The translations under genes were made by a program, and so were the position numbers. Under the pieces are notes generated by a model. That model was given only the letters and a program-made list of their open reading frames with translations, was not told the origin of the DNA and searched no databases. A DNA stretch of 15,122 bases. It comes from Spongospora subterranea (taxonomy: Eukaryota > Endomyxa > Phytomyxea > Plasmodiophorida > Plasmodiophoridae). The stretch is taken from contig OUQQ01000508.1 of the NCBI GenBank assembly GCA_900404475.1, positions 1 to 15,122 of the forward strand. Direction: 5' to 3'. Shown piece after piece: positions 1-9,169 of the stretch. Position 1 is the first letter of the stretch. The number at the start of each line of letters is the position of its first letter.

Positions 1-490
1 TTCCCATTGACTGGAAAGCTCGTGCTGAGACCGATGCGCTTCGTATCTGCCAAATCTTTAAATCCAATACTGTTGAGACTGAAATCGCCGCAGATGAAAC
101 CTTCATGCAGTTTCATGCCACTAAGGATCGGTGCGTAGCGCCCATTGGTATCAAGCGTACGGGTACCATCAATCCGATTGATAATGAAAGATTGGATTCA
201 CTATAGTAGTCGCTGCAGAGCGGAGGTCATCGCAGTTGTTACCACCGTTCGGGATTATGACGGGGAAATTCGGAGGGGATCTGTTTCACGAATGAAAAGC
301 TTACCGACAATCTGTTCTAACCTTCAATAGTACTCACTGGATGACGCCGCTCACAGCTGTGATGTTCCTGAAGTTTGTTGTTGAATTGTTTCCTTTAAAA
401 ACTATAGGGTTGGTGTGGGACCGATCGCACACACACTTCGGTGAAGTCATCGATAGTGACAGGAATGATTACAGCATGGGCACATAATGT
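1..490 (+). pseudogene. Decayed DDE transposase fragment (left end cut by window)
   Basis: Three-frame reading gives a broken transposase core. From base 3 the frame reads ARAETDALRICQIF and then AADETFMQFHATKDR and CVAPIGIKRTGT, which looks like the first catalytic Asp region (D in ADET) of a DDE endonuclease. Near 188 a one-base loss shifts the frame. The shifted frame reads FTIVVAAERRSSQLLPPF and GIMTGKFGGDLFHE, is interrupted by TGA where the family would have Trp, and resumes with FNSTHWMTPLTAVMF and KTIGLVWDRSHTHF, the second catalytic Asp (WDRS). I see no third acidic motif after about 460, so the copy is also 3'-truncated. The motif order is seen directly; assignment to the DDE superfamily is by resemblance, and the exact family (pogo/Tigger-like or other) is not resolved. 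It is not functional as it stands. Confidence 0.6.
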
Positions 491-1018
491 AGGATCATCA
501 ATCCGGTCACTCGATGCAGTAGCTACCTCGCACATTGACAAAATATCCTCAACAACGCCTATTACGGTATGAAGTTCTACAGAATCTTCAAAAATACCCA
601 TTGCAGCCAATGCAACTTGTCGACGGGAAACCTGTGCATGATCATGGTCGACTCGAATGTTTAACCGTTGCCTCTCCTCCTGATTCGCTGAATGGTCGCG
701 ACACCAGTCGAGCATGGTCTGGATGTTTGCCTGAGCGAACTGTTTCGACGTCTTGTGAACAATGGGATGAGTTGATTTTTGACGAGTCTTCTAAATGGGT
801 TTTATGTCCCAAGCGAACGTTGCTTGAACTAGTTTTCGTCTGGGGGCTAATGATTTTTTCGCCGATTTTTTATCGTTTTTTTCAACTAATGGTCGCTTGC
901 AAACTCGAACGGGTTCAGCCATGCTTGCGTCAACATGATTGGCATTCGGAAGAGATTGAGACCATGGAACAGAAGCTCCAGTGATCAGTAGAGGACAAAA
1001 GTGATTCAGATTGCTCAC
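395..1018 (-). pseudogene. Unrecognised ORF downstream of the OTU segment, one in-frame stop
   Basis: A single frame, shifted one base from the OTU frame, runs from 1018 to a TAA at 395 and is interrupted only by a TAG at 791-793. The first part is lysine-rich (KNDKKSAKKSLAPRRK). The second part reads like a folded helical protein, for example ANIQTMLDWCRDHSANQEE and MGIFEDSVELHTVIGVVEDI. I do not recognise a family. It could be the continuation of the OTU-bearing polypeptide after a frameshift or an unplaced intron; a GTGAGC donor-like site sits at the frame junction (1018-1013). Its last 30 or so codons lie antisense to the transposase relic, so the true 3' end is uncertain. Function unknown. 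Confidence 0.3.
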
Positions 1019-1497
1019 CGGTCGCGGGTCAAAGGTCGCCGGAATTGATGATGGTAAACATATGCAACTTCGGGATTAGGCGGTAACTGTTGAATCAAAA
1101 ATTGACACCCACCAGTCTTGTTTTTAATATAGTCAAAAGCATCAAATATGTGTATGCCACTCAGTTCGTTCGAAAACGACACGATATTGATACCAAACTG
1201 AATAGCAATAAGCGTCATCTCGAAGTCAGATGCCATTTTCGGCGTACTCAACATCGCGTCGAGATATGCGTCCAGTGTTTCTGTCCCGAAAGCGAACATC
1301 GGATACAAAACGTTGGCAGTTTCACGGCCCGGCTGTCCTACCAAATGGCGGCGGATAACAAGAGTGCGAAATTCCGATGGGCTATACGTCGGTACCAGGC
1401 CGGACGCGATAATTGAATCGAACAGACAGTTGTTCTACGCCCCACTGGCATCTCCAGGAACACGGAAAGAGACTCCATCATGAATAATTGAGTGAAC
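1015..1497 (-). pseudogene. OTU-type cysteine peptidase domain, interrupted
   Basis: One frame runs from just after a TGA at 1498-1500 to a TGA at 1015-1017 with a single in-frame TAG at 1435-1437. Before the TAG it reads SFRVPGDASGA. After it comes NNCLFDSIIASGL, which matches the OTU catalytic block (consensus D-G-x-C-L-F-x-S-I; Cys codon at 1426-1428). Then follow a YLDAML segment, an FEMTLIAIQFGINIVSF segment equivalent to the E-x-x-x-x-A-x-x-x-x-x-I strand, and a C-terminal VAYVYHHQF block that could supply the catalytic His. The block order and spacing suit an OTU deubiquitinase-like fold. OTU ORFs of this kind are often carried by eukaryotic transposons. The TAG ends in AG and could instead be a splice acceptor, so a spliced intact gene is not fully excluded; neighbouring decay makes a relic more likely. 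Confidence 0.5.
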
Positions 1498-2529
1498 TCA
1501 GACATGAAACACTTGGCTTGAAGGAGACAGAGAAAATAGAGATGACCTCCTTCGATATATCACAACGCCGCAGAATAGGGCTGCGCATGTTTTCCACGCA
1601 GTTTTGTAAAAAAATGTGAGGAAAGGCAAACACACTGAAAGAGGGTGGTGTGCTGCCAAGGTATGAGCTTTGAACGACAGGAACCCATTTCCGTTGGATA
1701 CGGTTTATTCTGTGATGCATTCGCCCAAAATACGTTTCTTTGTGTGATATGCGGGGCTGAATCACGGCATATATCTGTGATTTACGAAAAATACGCAATA
1801 TTCTGTGCGCCGCAATATTCTGTGCTCTACGGTACCTTCTCATGTGCATTGCAACTTAGAAATGATAAATTTGCCCATGATCTCTCATCATACATAATCG
1901 ATGCCAAATTTACGACAACTTCGATCGTCTTTGTATATACCCACCGAGAAGCTTTTCAAAAAAATTTTGATCTAACGATTAGGATTGGACCGACGTTTGG
2001 AAGGTCGTGAGCAGAACCTGTCGTCAAAATATTGCGAGCGCATGAACATGGTCATGAAGGGACGAGACACGCTTGCACAGAACACGGTGCCGATATTGCT
2101 CATTGATGTTGCTTCAATCTCGCATCGCTAATCAAGCATTTTGACTTCAAACATTCGACCGTTAAATCAGTACAAAACGTTTGTAAGTCAGTTCGCTATA
2201 GAATGATTGCAGTAATCGGTTGAGATGGATTGGTCAAAGAGCCCTTACGTTGTGGGTGGTTTAATGACATATAGGGGACGGGATGACTCCGTGGCTGCTC
2301 TCTCGCTGAAGTGTCTTGTTACAGGTTGGCTCCTCCCGTCCCCCCTGACTCCTTCCCTGCTTTCCTCTCGGGCGATACACCACGGTCAGGCAGGGCCAGG
2401 CGCTCTTCAGGGAACAGGGGCGCTGACCCGGCATCTCCTATCCTCGCTCCCCCCCTTTTTCCTCTCGATCTCATAACAACATCGCCACTTTCTCACATAA
2501 CCACTTCTAACGCCCATCATTCACACGCA
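1498..2529. other. Gene-poor spacer with GC-rich leader before the SANT gene
   Basis: About 1 kb without a confident gene. Open frames of about 120 codons occur on both strands between 1478 and 2010, but they overlap each other, have odd composition and show no family motif. A short tandem duplication lies at 1794-1825. From about 2270 to 2460 the base composition turns GC-rich and strongly pyrimidine-rich on the + strand, then a C/A-rich tract leads into the ATG at 2530. This is most simply the promoter and 5' leader of the downstream SANT gene. An upstream ATG at 2225 opens an 83-codon frame ending at 2476, before the main start. Confidence 0.4.
1794..1825. repeat. Short tandem duplication, two copies of a 15-nt core
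   Basis: The 15-nt word CGCAATATTCTGTGC occurs at 1794-1808 and again at 1811-1825, a 17-nt period with two copies. The copies are exact over 15 bases. It lies in the gene-poor spacer and has no evident function. Confidence 0.8.
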
Positions 2530-3569
2530 ATGAAGACTACCGGATCATTGGATTCAAATCCATCGGTTGCCGAATCGGAGGACACATCTTCAAAATCGCC
2601 TCAAACTAGAGTTTTAGACGTGTTTCCTGATGACATAATATCGTTTGTGCAATCTATTGCTCGTGAGCCCACAAGAACACTCTCGGCTCAGGAGCTGAAG
2701 CTTGCTGAGTTGGCCATCGCCATTCGTAAGAAATGGAGTTCTCCGTTATTCACCGAACCGGTATCATTTTACACAAAATGCATATTCTTCCAAATTTCGT
2801 GATGGGGTGAAATAGGCACCAGCGATTGCCGGTGTGCTGAGAAGGAGGCGAGCAGTACCAGCGACTGAGGAGGCACCACAACCAAAGAAGAGGAGAGTTC
2901 TATCACGTTCATCACCAGGACCTGATGAAACTGCAGAGCCAACATATGATAAACCTGTATTGACTTTATTACCTCAAAGGCGCAAAGGTAATGATTCCAT
3001 TGTCGGTCAACTATTTCCGCTAAGTGTTTACGCTGTCCAGTTGACATGTTTTTAAACTCGATGTCTGCAATATTTCATCAACCTGATAAGAAAGGTGTTC
3101 CGCCAGAGATGGTTCATTATGTCATGCCAGATAAGGATCGAATACAATATTCGACTTTGGACGCCCTTCTTTCTCCTTTACGTAAACAATCAATATGGGG
3201 TATTGTCTGCAGCCTGTTTTTCTAATCGTGCCACTAATTTGCCCATGTTTACAGAGACATGGTCTCCGTTTCAAATTGCCTTATTCGAGGCCGGTATCTG
3301 TACCCTGGGAAAAAACTTTCACGATATCGCGAAACTTGTACGATGTTTTTCTGTGCAACTGGCGCGTATCTAATGTTTTTGGTGAACAGATTGATCAGAA
3401 AACTACTGGTGATGTCGTTAACCTGTATTATCATTGGAAGCAGAGTTCGCATTATGAAATGTGGAAGTCAATGGGTAAGCCTATTGCACTTGATGCCGCT
3501 CCTTCAGAGCTCATGAAGGACATGGTCAACATGCCATCATGGTCTTCAGAGCAGTTAATAAAGGATTAG
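2530..3569 (+). CDS. SANT-domain nuclear protein, co-repressor type (5 exons)
   Basis: Proposed exons are 2530-2760, 2816-2987, 3041-3181, 3255-3337 and 3390-3569, giving 268 residues. All introns are GT-AG of 52-73 nt and keep one frame. The C-terminal part is a SANT domain, about residues 184-236: W184 in TWSPFQIALFEAGI, then GKNFHDIAKL, and after the last intron KTTGDVVNLYYHWKQ. The last motif is characteristic of SANT domains of the RCOR/MIER/MTA class, which dock histone deacetylases or histone tails; the specific partner here is inference. Residues 86-104 hold RRRR and KKRR clusters, a probable bipartite nuclear signal. I see no clear ELM2 domain in residues 105-181. The first ATG in frame is 2530. 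The sequence after GKP could hide another intron (GTAAGC near 3475), so the last 30 residues are less sure. It converges on the P4H gene, with 142 bp between the stop codons. Confidence 0.75.
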
Positions 3570-3711
3570 TTCCATTTGTAATCAAACTTAAAAAGATTAA
3601 ACAGAATTTTATCACTTTTCACAGCATTATATTTCTGCAGCAGATTCATCCCAAAACCTAGGACGCAACTGAAATGTCAGCTAAGTTTAATTGATACCAT
3701 CCATGGCCAAG

Positions 3712-5318
3712 TTACCAGAAATTCGCAGCCCATTTCTTCCCGGTTATCACGGGACACCCTGAACAATTTCAATTAACGACTGATTCTCGATTCTGAATAT
3801 CCTAACCTCCATGTAATGCGTTCTGATCCAGATTTCCATCAGGCAACATGCTGAAGAATAACGCGGCGTTCCCTTTTTTTGGCTTAACGCGGAAACCATT
3901 TTCGTCGGTGCAGGCGTCCTCACTATACTCGCCGTTGAATCTGGGGAAAACGGTTTCGCCACCTCCTTCAACATCGCTCAGGTACAAAAACAGAGTTGCA
4001 TAGCGGTTGTTCCCTTGTTGAACGGTTCTATAAGTTGGATACTCGGAAGGTTTGAAAAAGTCATCCTGGGAGCAAAGCGGTATTGGCTATTTTGTGAGGT
4101 ATCAATCAACTAATTCTTACATGTGGCTGATCTAGGAAATATAAACATTAGAAATGCTTTCGTAACTGTGCATTTCTTACATTCTTGGGATACGTCATAA
4201 AGAAGAACTTGAAGAGATTCCGAGTGGTTTTTCCACGAGTCCTTATTGAAAGGTAATTTCATTACTGAAAACCCGCGCTTGAAGACGTCTGGTGATAACA
4301 TCAGCAATTTGAATCGAACATAGATCACTCAACACGGAACTTACTTTCAACAATCTCGCTTTTATCAGCAGCGATCCAGGTATTAGTTGACGTTCGTGAT
4401 GGAATGTGTTCTCCAGTTGTTTTCACTCCAGACCTGGATATTGTGTTGAATCTCCAAAAAGCTGATCCATCAGCACCACAAACCTTTTCATGTCCCCTAA
4501 ATCTATCGCTTCTTGAATAATGTGATCGCACTCATCTTCGCTCAAAAACTCTTCAATCAAAAAAATTTTAGGGCTCGTCGACATCGTCTTCATATTGAGC
4601 ACAGTGGTGGACGATTGATCTGGGAGACCGCCCTCTTTCGTATACTTCGCTGGAGAGACTAGCCGTTTGGTTTCATATCCAATGTTTACTGGGTCTGGAA
4701 TCCATTTGTTTACTGGACCTCGGGGATATACGTTTATCCAGTCGAATCCATGTTCCTAGAATAGGATAGTCGAGTCTGAAACTGTGACCTAATCGTGAAG
4801 TAAGGACGGTTTTTGCAACATACTTTGGCGTAGGTTTCATGGAAATCCGATTCATATCGAGAATAGCTATTGGTCGCTTGAGTGCTATCGATAATACTGG
4901 ATCGAACATATTCCTGGGTTGATGAGACTCTCCAGACCCAAACATGACCAACATAGCTATTGAACTGTTTGCTGTTGTTTGGGGCGATGGTGTCCATTTT
5001 AACCTCTGTACCGTTTCCATTAGCCCAATACAAATCCATATCCTCTTCGTGCTTATTGGTAAAGTCAACATGGACAGGGATAAATCCCTCCTTCGACATG
5101 GGCTCTGGTGTCATCTCATTTGGCGATAGGACCAGTTTTTGTTCATCACCAAACGACTCTTTTCTCGTATAGTACCCAATATATTGCAGAGCGATTACAG
5201 CAATGATACTGAGCAGAGCGACGACTACGGATACTTTCACGAACAGCCGATTGTTCTTGGGCCCAGTGGAATTCTGTTGGTTCCCCTCACTGGTTGAATC
5301 GATTGTCTTAGCCGTCAT
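3712..5318 (-). CDS. Membrane-anchored VHL beta domain-prolyl 4-hydroxylase fusion (7 exons)
   Basis: Exons in coding order: 5318-4824, 4755-4484, 4433-4345, 4288-4181, 4131-4121, 4065-3807, 3758-3712; 426 residues. All six introns are GT-AG (48-68 nt) and phases agree throughout. Residues 28-50 are a hydrophobic anchor after a short polar N-terminus, so type II topology is likely. Residues 79-131 resemble the VHL beta domain, ending in NSYVGHVWVWR; by alignment S121, Y122, H125 and W127 match human VHL S111, Y112, H115 and W117, which contact hydroxyproline in HIF. Residues 227-426 are a prolyl 4-hydroxylase catalytic domain: PKIFLIEEFLSEDECDHII, RTSTNTW, ESLQVLLYDV, YQPHDDFF (iron ligands H325 and D327), YLSDVEGGGETVFP, LDQNALHGGCPV (H410) and GKKW (K420, 2-oxoglutarate). 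It ends at W426 with TAA, although a GTAACT donor overlaps this stop and an alternative C-terminal exon is possible. The likely reaction is Fe(II)/2-oxoglutarate-dependent 4-hydroxylation of proline; the substrate is unknown. The start ATG at 5318 is the first in frame before the anchor. Confidence 0.88.
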
Positions 5319-5524
5319 TGCTTTACGACAATAACAGCTGGGACAAACGGAGGTGGGGAACGTTCGTTAATCACTGTAACATGATGAGCCGCTGGGACTG
5401 TTCGTCTGTCAGACAGACCGTCAGTTGTAACACTGTACAGGTAACAGGATCGGGCTATGGGCCCAATACTCAGGTCACCTGAATATGATCACTATCGCTT
5501 CAGTGTACTGGCGATCTGATCTAT

Positions 5525-5610
5525 CGGAAACTGGATAAACTAGGCATGATATGCCCAGACGTATTTCTTAAAGCGTGTCAACGATCAAAAGCACGGCGAG
5601 TGTGTCAGAA
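5525..5610 (+). repeat. Left arm of imperfect inverted repeat
   Basis: This stretch aligns along its whole length with the reverse complement of 6014-6095. Shared blocks include AAACTGG, TAAACTA, AGACGT followed by TTTCT, TCAACG and ACACGGCGAGTG-like (GCACGGCGAGTG here). Differences are scattered substitutions and 2-3 nt gaps; by eye roughly three quarters of positions agree. The similarity does not clearly continue outside the arm. Confidence 0.6.
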
Positions 5611-6013
5611 TTGATTTTTGGAACGACGGATGGGCACGAGCAGAAATGTGTTTCATTCATTTTATTTTGCATGGGTGTCTTGAGCGAGTGTCGCATACAT
5701 CATAATACATGCTCGAGGCAGTTTAAAACAAATGATTACCCCCCATTTGGTATATGAAATAAATAGAGCGCCATGCCTTGACCTTTCGCATGTACCAGGA
5801 ACTACATACTCTATCCTATCTCTCTCATCTCTCCCCCTCACTTACTTGTTTCACTCGAAATCGTGTTTTATGTGCGCAACCTCACTCAATCATATTTCAT
5901 GCTGTACGAAAATGGTTGATAAACAAGCGCTGGTTTCAAATTTGCTCGATCGTGTATTATGTAAATTGTCCATCAATCGTTCATAAATAAACTGACTGGT
6001 TTACATGGAACAT

Positions 6014-6095
6014 TTCTGAAGCACTCGCCGTGTTTTTCAACGTTGACGCTTCTGAGAAAGACGTCTCGGCATACCATAGTTTAGCCAGTTTTCGA
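6014..6095 (-). repeat. Right arm of imperfect inverted repeat
   Basis: Reverse-complement partner of 5525-5610. On the - strand it reads AAAACTGGCTAAACTATGG, then AGACGTCTTTCTCAGAAGCG, TCAACGTTG and ACACGGCGAGTGCTTCAGAA. With the left arm it encloses about 400 bp, the shape of a small non-autonomous DNA transposon (MITE) or a fold-back element, though no target-site duplication is obvious. Confidence 0.6.
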
Positions 6096-6421
6096 GCGTG
6101 CCCCGGTGGGTGGAGGGGATGTGATTGGACCCCTTCCTGGAATAGGGCTGCCGCTCGATTGTCACAATAATTATGATCGCTGATAGGTTCATTTGATAAT
6201 TAAGGCGGGATTTGCAAACAATAGCGGAGAACGACCAACATCGGATCGCCCAGAAATGTCCTACATCCACCTTATACACTCAAATCCCAGATGGTTAAGA
6301 ACATTTTAGCAAAACTCTTCACAGCGCCAAAAATCTGGTGGCATTTATACGATGATTTTGGATTCGGTGAAATTTGTCGTTATTTTTATGAAGAATTGGT
6401 CTGTGCGTTAACTCCATATCG

Positions 6422-8138
6422 TCAATCAGATCGTGATGCACACAAGCCCTCAATGTGGAAATATACAAATCGGAGCTGTTCATGTCGAAGCCCTTCCTGA
6501 TTCACGTCCCTAACAGGTCTGACCACCCTCCTGACTTAAGACAGGCCCGACAACAACAATACCTAACCTTATCGTTATGAATCACATCCTGTATTGGCAC
6601 CTTATGTAATGTGCACATCAATGATGTGTAAAGAATCACACAATAGTCAGTGATCGGGCAGTAGCTTTCCAGAACTTCTTCAATGATATTTGGATTCAGC
6701 TTTGTTATTGTAGCGATGGACGAATTCGAGTTGAGTTCGTTCTGTAATACCCAATAGTACATCTGTTCCATCATATGCTTTGGTGGAGATGTCTTTCTTC
6801 TAACATCGATCATGAACAAACCACGAGTTTTGGCCGATAAGAACTGTACGAATCTGTCAATATAGAATTAGGTGGAATACAATAATGAGAGTCCCGTACA
6901 ATGTCCCGAGCTTGTGGACCAAGGTCTTGAAGCAGATGGCGGTACAACTTTAATTCGCCGGGGAACTCGGTGCTGGCAGATCGATCAGACGCTCCTTTAC
7001 ATAATACGGGATGGAGTCCCCGATTCCAATCATTGTTCAGACATTGACTCGAGCAATATGCGGTAATCGAACAGATGGCGCATAGATATATATTGCATTT
7101 GCTCATGTTTTTATGGCAATATGTGCAAAGACGTTTCCCATTTTTACCATCGTCCTTATCAATATCCCCAAAAAGGTTCGATCCGGCTTTGGGAGCGTTC
7201 TTGTCGAGATCGTCATGCTTTTCAGAGATCAGGTCAGCGGTTTGGGAATATGGCTCAAAGAGGCTGGGTTTCGATAGAGGGTACACACTGTTGAATGAGA
7301 ATGCAGTTGTACCGCGACGACTCAATGGCGCGCTGGGAGGCAGTTCGGCAAGCGGTTTTGGCGGGAATGTTTCGACGGAGGTGAGTCGACCAGGATCGAT
7401 ATAGACGATAGGTTTGAATGCAGGGAACACATGATCAAGATCGTCGTCAAACTGGGAAGCGAACATCAACGCCTCGTTTGCGAGGTCATCAGGTAGAAGC
7501 AACGCTTGACGAGACTCGAGGTTGAGAAAAATGGCAAAGGATTCGGTCAGATTCTGTTTGAGCAACGTCCCAGTACAGATAGTCAATCGAAACTGTGAAG
7601 AATGTCCACGATATATTGTCCATTGATCCGCTGTCGTTTTCCATGACGACGGGAACGTACTGGATTTCTTTTCCCATTCCATGCCCATCAGCAATCCCTC
7701 AATCTGTGAGAGGATAACGGATGCCGATTGCATTCCGATCAGCTTGATAACACCCAATGGATCGTCAGATGTGTCTTCGGACAGCGCCTTCTTTTCGCTC
7801 TCAAAATACGATTCCAGAACGTTGTGGAAGGGCCAAGAACTCAATAATTCATCGGGGTTATCGAAGATCAGGTCAATAACGTTGTCCGTTGATAAGGAGC
7901 AGAACCTGATCCGGACAGTGATTGGCGATAACGGATTAGGATCAGACAGAGGTCGTGGCCATGAATGGGAAATGAACACTAACGATGACGAGCTTCTCAG
8001 TAACCCATTGCGTATCTGAACGTCTGGTCCTGTATCTGGCCACGAAAGGTTGTGTAGGGAACATAGCTGGCGAATGCGGGCCTGATCATGGATCACGGGG
8101 ACTGAATCCTTAGTAGAACAAGTGTCTGGAACAACCAT
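6422..8138 (-). CDS. MYND zinc-finger protein, probably 3 exons
   Basis: The first exon, 8138-6900, encodes 413 residues and contains a MYND zinc finger at residues 338-380. The visible ligands are CTYC (C338, C341), CAIC (C353, C356), CSSQC (C362, C366), H376 and C380, the C-x2-C, C-x2-C, C-x3-C, H-x3-C pattern of this protein-interaction finger. The N-terminal 330 residues and the region after the finger match no family I know. Proposed exon 2 is 6843-6563 (reading FLSAKTRGLFMIDVRRK onward) and exon 3 is 6518-6422 (ending HEQLRFVYFHIEGLCASRSD), giving 538 residues. Splice sites were picked by phase and coding-like continuation (introns 56 and 44 nt), so they are less secure than in neighbouring genes; without splicing the protein stops after 442 residues. 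The frame stays open upstream of the ATG to about 8208 without another Met, so an upstream exon is possible. Molecular function unknown. Confidence 0.65.
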
Positions 8139-9169
8139 GGACCAATGGCGTGTGCCATTGGTCAGGAAACAGATTGCATCTACATCTCTTGGACAGGTCG
8201 AACTTTAGACGAACTTTCCTCATCTGACTCATTCGTTTGGGCACCGGTGAGTAATCAGTTGACGACGATCATCACAAAATGTGTTCAAAAACAAACCGTT
8301 TGTTGGTCGTTTTGGTACGCGACGACTGTAGGCAAAGATCGACGATTTGTGATTCGTGACCTGAAAATGATATAACAAAGATAGCTATCATGAACGCATT
8401 GACGACGCTTCGATCAATAACCAGAGCGAATGCCATTCAGATACAAATGTTTGATATATCATTTTGACGCCGCGAATCGGAGTAGTTGTTCCAAAATCGT
8501 CGATGCTGGTCAGATAATGAGTGATATTCTGCTCAGATTGGCTTTAAAAATGATATTCTTTGAGACAAATGTTCCAGGTAAACGTAGCCAACAGTTTAAT
8601 TGGAGAATATCGATACGAATATGAGCAATTACCCAAAATGACATAAGCGGAGAGGATCACCTATATTTATATACTATCACTTGGTGAAAAGTATCGAAAA
8701 TACGACGAAATTCGTCTTGTATCAGAGTTGCTACTTGTCAACCTAGGCGACACCGGACACGTACAATAAAGAGAGATATAACTCATATCAATGACCTACC
8801 GATATCACTCAGTAAAGGGGCCTCAAACAAACGATCAATTCGGCCATATTTGGAGCCACAAGTGGAATTACCTCAACACCTAATCAGGCTTATCCCGTGT
8901 TAGAATGTTCTAAGCGTTGTTTAATCTTCCGTCCATATAGTCGGTCCGGACTGCGGCAATATATGGCGGAGGAAATCCGAGGTCGGCCATTCGGATTCAC
9001 GTATAATTGTGGTGATTATAGGACGATTGTGATGGCTAGTCCGCGACTCTGTCTGGGGTGGCCGAATTCCATAAAATCACCGCGCACTTCATTTCACGGA
9101 TCTACGGCACCCCGGCTGCTCATTCCGTGATTGTCTCTCTATTCGTCATCAGCATCTGATCAATTAGCA
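8139..9169. other. Divergent intergenic region between MYND gene and EFL
   Basis: About 1 kb between two divergently transcribed genes. Several frames of 60-77 codons are open but none carries a recognisable motif. A + strand frame from ATG 8145 runs into a good donor-like GTGAGT at 8247-8252, and a + frame from ATG 8394 begins MNALTTLRSITRANA, which has the look of a targeting peptide. Neither connects to a convincing second exon, so I do not call a gene. The right-hand 170 bp form the EFL promoter and leader. Confidence 0.4.
9070..9169 (+). promoter_or_regulatory. Probable EFL core promoter and 5' leader
   Basis: A TATA-like CATAAAAT lies at 9070-9077, 100 bp before the EFL start. It is followed by a pyrimidine-rich TTGTCTCTCTATTCG stretch at 9131-9145 that could hold the transcription start. 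The start codon context is GCAATGGCG, with purine at -3 and G at +4, a favourable context. This is an inference from position and composition only. Confidence 0.3.

Larger units (their letters stand above)
5319..6421. other. Spacer between P4H and MYND genes; holds an inverted repeat
   Basis: About 1.1 kb without a supported gene. The part next to 5318 is the promoter side of the leftward P4H gene; I see no clear TATA box. The part next to 6422 is downstream of the proposed MYND stop. Open frames of 60-85 codons on both strands show no family motif and include low-complexity pyrimidine runs (5800-5840). The one structural signal is the imperfect inverted repeat with arms at 5525-5610 and 6014-6095. 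Confidence 0.45.

Noticed and set aside
1478..2010. Overlapping open frames of about 120 codons on both strands
   Set aside because: There is no recognisable motif, composition is atypical, and both strands are open over the same bases, which points to chance.
2549..2561. tRNA B-box-like GGATTCAAATCC
   Set aside because: It lies inside SANT exon 1, and I found no A box or cloverleaf around it.
6531..6562. Alternative 32-nt intron in the MYND gene
   Set aside because: It keeps the frame but is shorter than any other intron here; the 44-nt alternative with the next CAG acceptor is more plausible.
9131..9169. Upstream extension of the EFL frame
   Set aside because: It begins at a TTG and has no ATG; the family N-terminus starts at ATG 9170.
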